From Paraburkholderia flava (GTDB lineage Bacteria > Pseudomonadota > Gammaproteobacteria > Burkholderiales > Burkholderiaceae): a stretch of DNA of 64,000 nucleotides. Numbering within the stretch: the stretch's first letter is position 1; every line of letters starts with the position of its first letter. Positions 7,745 through 16,343 of this stretch are shown here, in pieces. Position numbers and translations under genes: made by a program. The notes below the pieces were generated by a model. That model was not told where the DNA came from. It searched no databases and worked only from the letters and a program-made list of their open reading frames with translations. The DNA is taken from the NCBI RefSeq assembly GCF_004359985.1, contig NZ_SMRO01000001.1, forward strand, positions 62,001 through 126,000. Reading direction: 5' to 3'.

Positions 7745-9319
7745 TTACGTTGCTTCGGCTGAAGCAGGTGCGGCGCTACCGTGAGCCGCCACCGCATGAA
7801 CCGGCACCGCCGGCTGCGCAGTCGGCGCATATGCAAAGTAATCGTCCATGCTGAACGTGCTCGTCGCGCGGCGGAAACGCCACGTGAAGCCCGGCCACAA
7901 CGTCGTGTTCTTGCCGGTATTCGGATCGAGGTACCAGCTCTTGCAGCCGCCGATCGACCAGATCGCGCGGCCGAGCTGCTGCTGGATGCGCTCGTTGTAC
8001 GCGCGCTCCACGTGCGGCCGCACTTCGATCGCGGCGGCGCGTTCGGTGCGCATCGTGTTCAGCGCGCGCAGGATGTACTCGACCTGCGACTCGATCATGT
8101 ACACCATCGAGTTATGTCCGAGACCCGTGTTCGGACCGACGATCATGAAGAAGTTCGGATAGCCAGGCAGCGTTGTACCGAGGTACGCATGCGCACCGTC
8201 GCGCCACGTATCGACGATGTCGACACCGCCGCGTCCACGCACGACTCCGCGCGGGAACGGATCGGCGACCTGGAAGCCTGTGCCGAAGATCACGCAGTCG
8301 ACCGGATGACGTACGCCGTCCGCAGTGACCACCGCGTCGCGATCGATCCGCGTGATCGCGGTCGTCTCGACCGATACGTTCGCGCGGGACAGTGCCGGGA
8401 AATAGTCGTTCGAGATCAGCACGCGCTTGCAGCCGATCGTGTAGTCGGGCGTGAGCGTCGCGCGCAGTTGCGGGTCGGGCACCTGACGACGCAAATGCCG
8501 CTCGGCAATCTTCTGCACGGTCTTCATCAGCGACGGATGCACGGCGAACCCGAGCGCGCGCGATTCGAGCATCCAGTAGAGGCCCGCACGCATGATCTTC
8601 TGCGTGAACGGCAGATGCCTGAAGAGCCATTGTTCGAGCGGCTTCACTGCGCGATCGGCCTTCGGCATGATCCACGGCGGCGTGCGCTGGAACAGTTCGA
8701 GCTGCGCGACGCGCGGAGCGATCTGCGGAACGAACTGGATCGCGCTCGCGCCGGTGCCGATCACCGCGACGCGCTTGCCTTCGAGCGCATACGCGTGGTC
8801 CCACTGCTGCGAGTGAAAAGCCTTGCCCTCGAACGTGTCGAGACCCGGGATGTCCGGCAACGCCGCGCGCGACAGACCGCCCATGCCCGACACCAGCACG
8901 CGCGCCGACCATTGCTGACCGTTCGCGAACGCAAGTTGCCAGCGATGCCGCGTTTCGTCGTAGATCGCGCTGACCAGTTCATGACCAAAGCGCAGATGAC
9001 GCCGCACGCCGAAGCGATCGGTGCATTCCTCGAGATATGAACGGATTTCCGGTTGCCGCGCGAACATCCGCGTCCAGCGCGGATTCGGGGCAAACGAGAA
9101 CGAGTAGACGTGCGACTGCACATCGCATGCGCAGCCCGGATAGTGATTGTCGCGCCACGTGCCGCCGACCGACTCGGCCTTCTCGGCAATCATGAAGTCG
9201 GTCTGGCCGCTTTGACGCAGCCGGATCGCCATCCCGAGGCCCGCAAAACCGGAGCCGATGATTGCGATATCGGTATCGATGGACGCGGCGGCGTCCGGAG
9301 GCATCGTGCGTGCGTTCAT
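7745..9319 (-). CDS. FAD-dependent Baeyer-Villiger-type monooxygenase
   Basis: The 524-residue flavoprotein has an N-terminal FAD-binding motif (IAIIGSGFAGLGMAIRL). The Baeyer-Villiger fingerprint F-x-G-x3-H-x3-W is present in FEGKAFHSQQWDH, followed at once by a second Rossmann motif (VAVIGTGASAIQ) for NADPH. Members insert an oxygen atom into a ketone to give an ester or lactone. An AAGGAG site lies upstream of ATG 9319. The gene is first in the series BVMO-SDR-PF10118-hydrolase. It lies downstream of a MerR regulator and of a palindrome at 9350-9369 that probably controls it. Related group B flavoproteins can N-hydroxylate amines, so the ketone substrate is an inference. Confidence 0.9.
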   Translation of the reverse strand: MNARTMPPDAAASIDTDIAIIGSGFAGLGMAIRLRQSGQTDFMIAEKAESVGGTWRDNHYPGCACDVQSHVYSFSFAPNPRWTRMFARQPEIRSYLEECTDRFGVRRHLRFGHELVSAIYDETRHRWQLAFANGQQWSARVLVSGMGGLSRAALPDIPGLDTFEGKAFHSQQWDHAYALEGKRVAVIGTGASAIQFVPQIAPRVAQLELFQRTPPWIMPKADRAVKPLEQWLFRHLPFTQKIMRAGLYWMLESRALGFAVHPSLMKTVQKIAERHLRRQVPDPQLRATLTPDYTIGCKRVLISNDYFPALSRANVSVETTAITRIDRDAVVTADGVRHPVDCVIFGTGFQVADPFPRGVVRGRGGVDIVDTWRDGAHAYLGTTLPGYPNFFMIVGPNTGLGHNSMVYMIESQVEYILRALNTMRTERAAAIEVRPHVERAYNERIQQQLGRAIWSIGGCKSWYLDPNTGKNTTLWPGFTWRFRRATSTFSMDDYFAYAPTAQPAVPVHAVAAHGSAAPASAEAT

Positions 9320-9349
9320 CCGGCCTGTCTCCTTTACCCACTCATAACT

Positions 9350-9369
9350 GTTACATTGAATGATGTAAC
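9350..9369. promoter_or_regulatory. Operator-like palindrome upstream of the monooxygenase operon
   Basis: GTTACAT and ATGTAAC form perfect seven-base arms around a six-base spacer, 31 bases upstream of the monooxygenase start. The internal ten bases ACATTGAATG recur at 10351-10360 in front of the MerR gene. That pattern would be expected if the MerR protein controls both. The binding protein is inferred. Confidence 0.6.
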
Positions 9370-9473
9370 GATAAGGGCGAAGGCCGTCCTGCGCAAGAGG
9401 CGGTTTAGACGGGTGACTCTATGGGGGATCGAACGGCGCGCGGCCTTACCAGGTAAGGCCGGCGGGGTGGCCG

Positions 9474-10313
9474 CTAGTTCTTTTTGCCCTTGCCGGGCGT
9501 GCGGGCGGTCGATGCGCCGGCTTCGTCGTGCGGGTGGCCGAGCTTTTCCATGATGCCCGCGACGCGGTCGCCGAGGTAGTCGCCGGACGCTTCTTCCAGT
9601 GCGCGGTTCATCTCCGTTTCGACGAGCACCATGCTGAGCGGCCGGATCCGCCAGATCGCTTCGACCAGCGCCGGCACTTCGGCGACGGGCGGCAGCGCGC
9701 CGGCTTCGTAGCGGTCGAGTTGCCGCACGACCAGATCGACCATCGTCTTCGCGATCGCGTTGAAGTGCGCGCGCGATTCGCGCATCGCGTCGAGCAGGTC
9801 GGCGGTCGGCACGCCTTCGCGCGCCATCGTCGCGCCCGCGTTCAGCGCGGCCGGACTGCGCGCGACGAACGACAATCCTTCGCGTTCGAGGAGCCCGAGT
9901 TCGACGGCTTTCGCGAGGACGGCCGGCGATGCCTTGCCGCCGAACATCTGCGCGAGTTCGAGCAGCGAGTATTTCTTCGGATGCTCGCGCGACCAGCGAC
10001 TGCCGATCGCCGTTTCGAGCCCGAGGATCGAACGCAGATCGTGGCCTTCGTCGACTGCCTTGATCAGATCCTGGATGTTCGCGAGCGTGTAGCCGCGCGC
10101 GAGCAGGTGATTGATCAGCTTGAGACGTGACACATGCGTGTCATCGTAGACGCCGACGCGGCCGCGTTTTTCCGGCGGCGCCAGCAGACCGCGATCCTGA
10201 TACGCGCGCACGTTGCGGACCGTGGTGTCGCTCACGCGCGCGAGTTCGTCGACGGTGTACTCGTTGCGCGGCGCCGTGGGCGCCGGCTCGGCGGGGAGTG
10301 ATGTCTTGGGCAT
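9474..10313 (-). CDS. MerR family transcriptional regulator
   Basis: The 279-residue protein has a MerR winged helix near the N-terminus (EYTVDELARVSDTTVRNVRA, then YQDRGLLAPPEK and LKLINHLLARGYTLANIQDL). A long C-terminal effector region without the Cys clusters of metal-sensing MerR proteins follows. It is upstream of and on the same strand as the monooxygenase gene series. The shared ACATTGAATG element in front of both suggests autoregulation plus control of that operon. The inducer is unknown but is likely a lipophilic substrate of the operon. Bases 9320-9473 between the two genes contain only the candidate operator. Confidence 0.88.
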   Translation of the reverse strand: MPKTSLPAEPAPTAPRNEYTVDELARVSDTTVRNVRAYQDRGLLAPPEKRGRVGVYDDTHVSRLKLINHLLARGYTLANIQDLIKAVDEGHDLRSILGLETAIGSRWSREHPKKYSLLELAQMFGGKASPAVLAKAVELGLLEREGLSFVARSPAALNAGATMAREGVPTADLLDAMRESRAHFNAIAKTMVDLVVRQLDRYEAGALPPVAEVPALVEAIWRIRPLSMVLVETEMNRALEEASGDYLGDRVAGIMEKLGHPHDEAGASTARTPGKGKKN

Positions 10314-10348
10314 ACGGCGATTTTACCGTGCGGGGTGCGCGGGCGTCA

Positions 10349-10369
10349 GTACATTGAATGTGCGGTAAC
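10349..10369. promoter_or_regulatory. Second operator-like site, upstream of the merR gene
   Basis: The site shares the ten-base core ACATTGAATG with the palindrome at 9350-9369 and ends in GGTAAC, similar to the right arm there. It lies 36 bases before the MerR start. It is less symmetric than the other copy, so it could be a weaker autoregulatory site. Confidence 0.5.
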
Positions 10370-10407
10370 GAATCGCGCGTCCCTGCATGCTCGCGATCGG
10401 CTGCGTA

Positions 10408-10716
10408 TTACGGATGGGAGTACAGGCTTTGATCGGGGAGCCGGCGGGTCATGTGGCGGCGGTGCTTTTTCAGTCGCTGCCTTGGCGGGCGCTTTGCGGG
10501 TTTCGCGGTCTGATGCGGCTGCTGGGCTTGCGGAGCGGGTTGGGCCTGCTGCGTCTGTGTGGGCTGCGGTGCGGATTGCGGCACAGGCGTCAGCGACGAT
10601 TGTCCTTCGCCGAACCGATAGGTCTGCGATGTCTGCGAGTGCGCGACGAGCGGAGTCGTCGACAGTGCGAATGCGGCGACCGCGACGTAGCGCGAAAGAA
10701 GAGGCGAAAGCTTCAC
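10408..10716 (-). CDS. Small secreted Pro/Gln-rich protein
   Basis: This reading predicts 102 residues from a GTG start at 10716 preceded by CAGGAGCACCC, a good ribosome site. The N-terminus KLSPLLSRYVAVAAFALSTT with PLVAHSQ looks like a Sec signal peptide cleaved around AHS-Q. The mature part is low-complexity (QSAPQPTQTQQAQPAPQAQQ) and ends in a basic tail (KRPPRQRLKKHRR). No family is recognised. The overlapping longer frame lacks a signal peptide and a ribosome site. It may be a periplasmic or wall-associated small protein; a non-coding origin cannot be excluded. Confidence 0.55.
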   Translation of the reverse strand: MKLSPLLSRYVAVAAFALSTTPLVAHSQTSQTYRFGEGQSSLTPVPQSAPQPTQTQQAQPAPQAQQPHQTAKPAKRPPRQRLKKHRRHMTRRLPDQSLYSHP

Positions 10717-10787
10717 GGGTGCTCCTGTTCGGCAAAGACGTGCAGGATACCGTACCGCTGCGGTCGTCCGTTTCCAGAGCCAGTGGT

Positions 10788-11180
10788 GCGAAAGGTGAGA
10801 CTGTCCAGGAGGTGCGCTTCTACGGCCCGCACAACGTGCGCGAAACAAGACCGAAGCGGGAAAGGTGAGCGTTCCCAGGAGGTGACGTGCGAGTGACGCG
10901 AATGCGATCGGACGTGACACACGAACGGTGAGACGATCCAGGAGAGGACGCGATGCCTTCGATGCGTGCGAGGCCCGTGCGACCAGGTGTTGCGGTCCGT
11001 TTGCGTTACAGCGCTACCGTATCGTCATCGATTACGTTCGACGCGAAAGGTGAGACGTTCCAGGAGAACAAGCAGCTTGCGAAAGAGCGAAAGGTGAGCG
11101 CGTCCAGGAGATGGCAGGAGAGGGTCTCTCAACGTGAAAAGCTCGGGAAAAACGCGAAAGGTGAGACTGTCCAGGAGGTG
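10788..11180. repeat. Array of six 27-bp direct repeats in a gene-free region
   Basis: Six copies of a 27-base unit with consensus GCGAAAGGTGAGAC, two variable bases, then TCCAGGAG and a three-base end start at 10788, 10858, 10921, 11043, 11087 and 11154. The first and last copies are identical; the others differ at a few bases. Start-to-start distances are 70, 63, 122, 44 and 67 bases, not multiples of three and not regular. All copies have the same orientation. The intervening sequence is not conserved and holds no credible gene. Each unit contains a strong Shine-Dalgarno-like AGGAG. Confidence 0.85.
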
Positions 11181-11228
11181 ACATGCGTGACGTGCGCATG
11201 CACGCCACGCATGCGTAGGCCTAGTCGC

Positions 11229-12113
11229 TCAGCCCCGCACAGGCGCCGTACTACGCGCAAACTTCCGCGCCCCTGCCACACACGCGACGACAGCCACCGT
11301 CACCGCGATCATCGCGGGCGGCACCGGCTCGTGCAGCAGCAGCGATGCAAGCAGCAGCCCGAAGAACGGCTGCAGCAACTGCAGTTGACCCACCCCGGCA
11401 ATACCGCCCAGCGCGAGCCCGCGATACCAGAACACGAAGCCGATCAGCATGCTGAACAGCGACACGTACGCGAGACCCCACAACGCGGCGTGGCTCACGC
11501 CGTCGAGTGTCGCGGGGCGCATCCACCACGCGAGCGGCAGCATCGCGGGCAATGACAGCACCAGCGCCCATGAAATCACCTGCCAGCCGCCGAGATGCCG
11601 CGACAGCCGCGCGCCTTCCGCGTAACCGAGACCGCAGACGACGATCGCCGCCAGCATCAGCGCGTCGCCCACCGGCGATGCGTTGATGCCGTCGCGGATC
11701 GCGAACGCGACGACTGCCGCGCTGCCGAGTGCCGAGAAAAACCAGAACGCAGGCTGCGGTCGTTCGCCGGCGCGTATCACGCCGAAGATCGCGGTCGCGA
11801 GCGGCAGCAGTCCGACGAACACGATCGCATGTGCGGACGTAATGTGACGCAGCGCGAGTGCGGTCAGCAACGGGAAGCCGACCACCACGCCGAGCGCGAC
11901 GATCAGCAGCGGCACGATATCGCGGCGCGCCGGTCGGCTCTCGCGGAATACGACGAGCAGACCGAGCGCGAGCACGCCGGCAATCGCCGCGCGCGCGAGC
12001 GTCAGGAACAACGGGTCGAGTCCCTGCACGGCCAGTCGCGTGGCCGGCAGCGAGCCGCTGAAAATCAGCACGCCCAGGAACCCGCTCAACCAGCCGTTCG
12101 TCGTCTTGTCCAT
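11229..12113 (-). CDS. EamA/RhaT family (DMT superfamily) transporter
   Basis: The 294-residue membrane protein has about ten helices arranged as two EamA repeats; the motifs SGSLPATRLAVQG and PLFLTLARAAIAG near the N-terminus are typical. DMT permeases usually export amino acids or metabolites with proton exchange. It is divergent from a MocR-type regulator 130 bases away, a very common pairing in Proteobacteria where the regulator controls the transporter. The substrate cannot be deduced. Confidence 0.88.
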   Translation of the reverse strand: MDKTTNGWLSGFLGVLIFSGSLPATRLAVQGLDPLFLTLARAAIAGVLALGLLVVFRESRPARRDIVPLLIVALGVVVGFPLLTALALRHITSAHAIVFVGLLPLATAIFGVIRAGERPQPAFWFFSALGSAAVVAFAIRDGINASPVGDALMLAAIVVCGLGYAEGARLSRHLGGWQVISWALVLSLPAMLPLAWWMRPATLDGVSHAALWGLAYVSLFSMLIGFVFWYRGLALGGIAGVGQLQLLQPFFGLLLASLLLHEPVPPAMIAVTVAVVACVAGARKFARSTAPVRG

Positions 12114-12243
12114 CTGGATGTTCCTGTTATGCCTCGTTGCGCCTTTTCAGGCTGAAACGGGAAGCATCCGCCGTCGCAGCTAAAAAGGTAAGCTACGCTT
12201 GAAGACAATTCATTCGAACTGTACTTACGAAGGAGCAGTACAG

Positions 12244-13674
12244 ATGGCGGAAGACAATCCGGACACCACGCCCGCGTCCGGCACCCGGGTGAGCGCGGTG
12301 ATGGGCTCGTTGCGCGAGCGGATCGCGAACCGCTCGCTGATGCCCGGCGCGCGCGTGCCGTCGTTGCGTACGATGACGGGCACCCTCGGCGTGTCGAAAT
12401 CGACGGTGGTCGAAGCGTACGATCGCCTCGTCGCCGAAGGCGTGCTGGTCGCGCGGCGCGGGTCGGGGTTTTTCGTGTCGGGGCATGCGCCGCCGTTCAC
12501 GCTCGCCGATCTTGGGCCGCGTCTTGATCGAGCGGTCGATCCGCTGTGGCTCACGCGGCAGTCGCTCGAAGCCGACGATCGTGCGCTGAAACCGGGTTGC
12601 GGCTGGTTGCCCGCGTCGTGGCTGCCGGAGGATGGCGTGCGCCGCGCGCTGCGCGCGATCGCACGCGACCCGGCCGCGCCGCTCGCCGACTATGCGGTGC
12701 CGTCGGGTCTGCCGGCGCTGCGTCAGCAGCTTGCGTGGCGGCTCGCGCAGCACGGCACCGAAGCGCCGCCCGAGCAGATCGTGCTGACCGATTGCGGCAC
12801 CCAGGCGCTCGATCTCGTGTGCCGCTTTTTGCTCGAGCCCGGCGACACCGTGCTGATCGACGATCCGTGCTACTTCAATTTTCATGCGCTGCTGCGCACG
12901 CATCGCGCGCGCGTCGTCGGCGTGCCGTATACGCCGAACGGGCCGGATCTGGCGAGCTTCGAGCGCGCGCTTATCGAGCATCGGCCGCGGCTCTACGTGA
13001 CCAACTCGGCGCTGCACAATCCGACTGGCGCGACGCTCGCGCCGGCAGTCGCGCATCGCGTGCTGAAACTGGCCGGCGAGCACGATCTGCTGATCGTCGA
13101 GGACGATATTTTCGCGGACTTCGAGAGCGATTTCGCGCCGCGTCTCGCGGCGTTCGACGGGTTGTCGCGGGTCGTATCGATCGGCAGTTTCTCGAAGACG
13201 CTGTCGGCGGCGGTGCGCTGCGGTTATATCGCGGCAAGGGCCGACTGGATCGAGCCGCTCGTCGACCTGAAGCTCGCGACGTCGTTCGGCAACGGGCAAC
13301 TGACAGCGAGCGTCGTGCATCGATTGCTGGTCGACGGTACGTACCGGCGGCATCTCGAGACGCTGCATGCAAAGCTCGCCGACGCGATGGGCGAGACCGT
13401 GCGCCGGCTCACTGCGGCCGGCGTCGGAATCTGGACGCGGCCGCGCGGCGGTCTGTTCGTGTGGGCGAGCCTGCCCGACGGGCTCGATGCGGCGGAGGTC
13501 GCGCGTCACGCGCTCGGCGCGAACGTCGTGTTCGCGCCGGGGAATGTGTTCAGCGTGTCGCAGAGCGCGGGCAATTTCCTGCGTTTCAACGTGTCGCAGT
13601 GCAATCGTCCGAAGGTCTACGATACGCTGCAGCGCGCGATGGAGGCGGCGACGAAATCGCGCGGGCGCGTCTGA
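12244..13674 (+). CDS. MocR-type regulator (GntR HTH fused to aminotransferase fold)
   Basis: The 476-residue protein combines an N-terminal GntR winged helix (residues about 15-75, SLRTMTGTLGVSKSTVVEAY) with a fold-type I aminotransferase domain. The PLP-binding Lys is in SIGSFSKTLSAAVRCGY, and the conserved NPTG is in LHNPTGATL. MocR proteins sense PLP or an amino-compound adduct. ATG 12244 is chosen over 12199 because AAGGAG sits nine bases upstream. CTGTAC (12219) and GTACAG (12238) flank that ribosome site as an inverted repeat, a possible operator or leader hairpin. The divergent EamA transporter gene is the probable target. Confidence 0.92.
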   Translation: MAEDNPDTTPASGTRVSAVMGSLRERIANRSLMPGARVPSLRTMTGTLGVSKSTVVEAYDRLVAEGVLVARRGSGFFVSGHAPPFTLADLGPRLDRAVDPLWLTRQSLEADDRALKPGCGWLPASWLPEDGVRRALRAIARDPAAPLADYAVPSGLPALRQQLAWRLAQHGTEAPPEQIVLTDCGTQALDLVCRFLLEPGDTVLIDDPCYFNFHALLRTHRARVVGVPYTPNGPDLASFERALIEHRPRLYVTNSALHNPTGATLAPAVAHRVLKLAGEHDLLIVEDDIFADFESDFAPRLAAFDGLSRVVSIGSFSKTLSAAVRCGYIAARADWIEPLVDLKLATSFGNGQLTASVVHRLLVDGTYRRHLETLHAKLADAMGETVRRLTAAGVGIWTRPRGGLFVWASLPDGLDAAEVARHALGANVVFAPGNVFSVSQSAGNFLRFNVSQCNRPKVYDTLQRAMEAATKSRGRV

Positions 13675-13693
13675 CGCTGCTGGAAACGCGCGG

Positions 13694-15250
<1,557 letters not shown>

Positions 15251-15254
15251 TTAA

Positions 15255-15270
15255 TTAACTTGCAGATTAA
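15255..15270. promoter_or_regulatory. Candidate TetR operator between efflux pump and regulator
   Basis: TTAACTTGCAGATTAA is an imperfect palindrome (TTAA-TGCA-TTAA symmetric, 12 of 16 positions). It lies in the short AT-rich region between divergent genes, 22 bases before the pump start and 27 before the regulator start. The position is ideal for control of both genes. The binding is inferred. Confidence 0.5.
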
Positions 15271-15297
15271 TATATTCGAAGATCGTTGAGGCGTCAA

Positions 15298-16017
15298 ATG
15301 GAACGTATGATTGAGGGTATGACTACGACCCGCACGAACGCTGCACAGCCTGCTGTCAAACCGAAAGCAGCCGCGCCCGCGCCCGCTCGCCGGCCGGGGC
15401 GGCCGGCCGGCAGTGCACGCGGACCCGAGCAGCGTGGACGGCTGCTCGACGTTGCGCTCGCGCTGTTCGCCGAGCGCGGCATCCTCGACACCACGCTGGG
15501 CGAGATCGCCCGCGAGGCCGGCTTCACGCCGGCGATGGTGCATTACTACTTCAAGACCCGCGACCAGTTGCTCGACGTGCTGATCGACGAGCGTTTCGTA
15601 CCGTTGCGTGCCGAGCTGGGCAGCCCGTTTCGTGAGCATCCGGATGATCCGGTCGCGGCCATCGCGCACCTGGCGCAACGGCTCATCGATGTCGCGACGC
15701 ATTACCCGTGGTTCGCACCGCTGTGGGTGCGCGAGGTGATCAGCGAAGGCGGGCTGTTGAAGCAGCGGATGCACGAACGCTTCGGCACCGCGCATCAGCG
15801 GGCCGCGCTCGCGGCGATCAGGAAGTGGCAGCGGGAAGGGCGGCTCGATCGCGACCTCGTGCCTTCGCTGGTGTTCACGTCCGTGCTTGGGCTGACGATC
15901 GTGCCGCTCGCGATGTCGAAGACGTGGCGCAACGATCCGGTGCGCAAGTCGCTGAGCGCGGACGACATTGCGCGTCATGCGGTCGCGTTGTTGACGCGTG
16001 GGGTTGCGCCGCGTTAG
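15298..16017 (+). CDS. TetR family transcriptional regulator
   Basis: The 239-residue protein starts with an Ala/Pro/Lys-rich linker (about residues 8-35). This is followed by a TetR helix-turn-helix (LDVALALFAERGILDTTLGE, then AREAGFTPAMVHYYFKTRDQ) and an all-helical ligand domain. ATG 15298 is preferred because GAGG is six bases upstream; a TTG at 15286 and ATGs at 15307 and 15319 are alternatives. It is divergent from the DHA2 efflux pump, which it most likely represses until a toxic ligand binds. Confidence 0.9.
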   Translation: MERMIEGMTTTRTNAAQPAVKPKAAAPAPARRPGRPAGSARGPEQRGRLLDVALALFAERGILDTTLGEIAREAGFTPAMVHYYFKTRDQLLDVLIDERFVPLRAELGSPFREHPDDPVAAIAHLAQRLIDVATHYPWFAPLWVREVISEGGLLKQRMHERFGTAHQRAALAAIRKWQREGRLDRDLVPSLVFTSVLGLTIVPLAMSKTWRNDPVRKSLSADDIARHAVALLTRGVAPR

Positions 16018-16167
16018 TTCTTACCGCGCGTTTCCGTTCGAAACGGTTGTCATGTCGATGCGTCCGGTTCGCTCTCCGACGGGCGCCCCCCCGTTCTTCC
16101 TGCGTACAGACAGTCGCAAACGAATCACCCAACGAGCATTGACTCACCCTCCGACCCCACGCAGACC

Positions 16168-16194
16168 TAAAGGTTTGTAAGTTCGTGCCGTAAA
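16168..16194 (+). promoter_or_regulatory. Sigma-28 (FliA) class promoter for the chemoreceptor gene
   Basis: TAAA at 16168-16171, a 15-base spacer, and GCCGTAAA at 16187-16194 match the flagellar sigma-28 consensus TAAA-N15-GCCGATAA at all but one or two positions. The extended bases TAAAGGTTT also fit. It points to the methyl-accepting chemotaxis gene, whose class is commonly transcribed by FliA. Confidence 0.8.
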
Positions 16195-16206
16195 GAAGCG
16201 AACGCC

Positions 16207-16226
16207 TGCAGCAAACGTTTGCTGCA
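16207..16226. promoter_or_regulatory. Perfect 20-bp palindrome with LacI/PurR-type core
   Basis: TGCAGCAAACGTTTGCTGCA reads identically on both strands. Its centre GCAAACGTTTGC is the typical core of LacI/PurR-family operators. It begins 13 bases after the sigma-28 -10 element, so it would cover the transcription start and could block the chemoreceptor promoter. No LacI-family gene is adjacent. Confidence 0.6.
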
Positions 16227-16233
16227 CAACCCG

Positions 16234-16251
16234 CGCCGGTACGTACCGGCG
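16234..16251. promoter_or_regulatory. Second perfect palindrome in the chemoreceptor leader
   Basis: CGCCGGTACGTACCGGCG is an 18-base perfect palindrome eight bases downstream of the first palindrome and about 90 bases before the start codon. As RNA it could form a strong hairpin, but no T-run follows, so it is not an ordinary terminator. Operator or leader structure are both possible. Confidence 0.5.
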
Positions 16252-16343
16252 TCCTTGTGTAGCGCGTTCGCTGGCCGACTGCTTTCCGGCCATTGCGGCT
16301 TTCCGGACCTTCCGGATCTTCAGGTACGAACTACAGAACCCTC

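Noticed and set aside
10346..10735. Alternative frame over the small secreted protein
   Set aside because: It lacks a signal peptide and a ribosome site, whereas the overlapping frame from GTG 10716 has both.
10788..11180. Possible CRISPR array
   Set aside because: Repeat-to-repeat distances vary from 44 to 122 bases, the repeats are not all identical, spacer lengths differ widely, and no cas genes are nearby.
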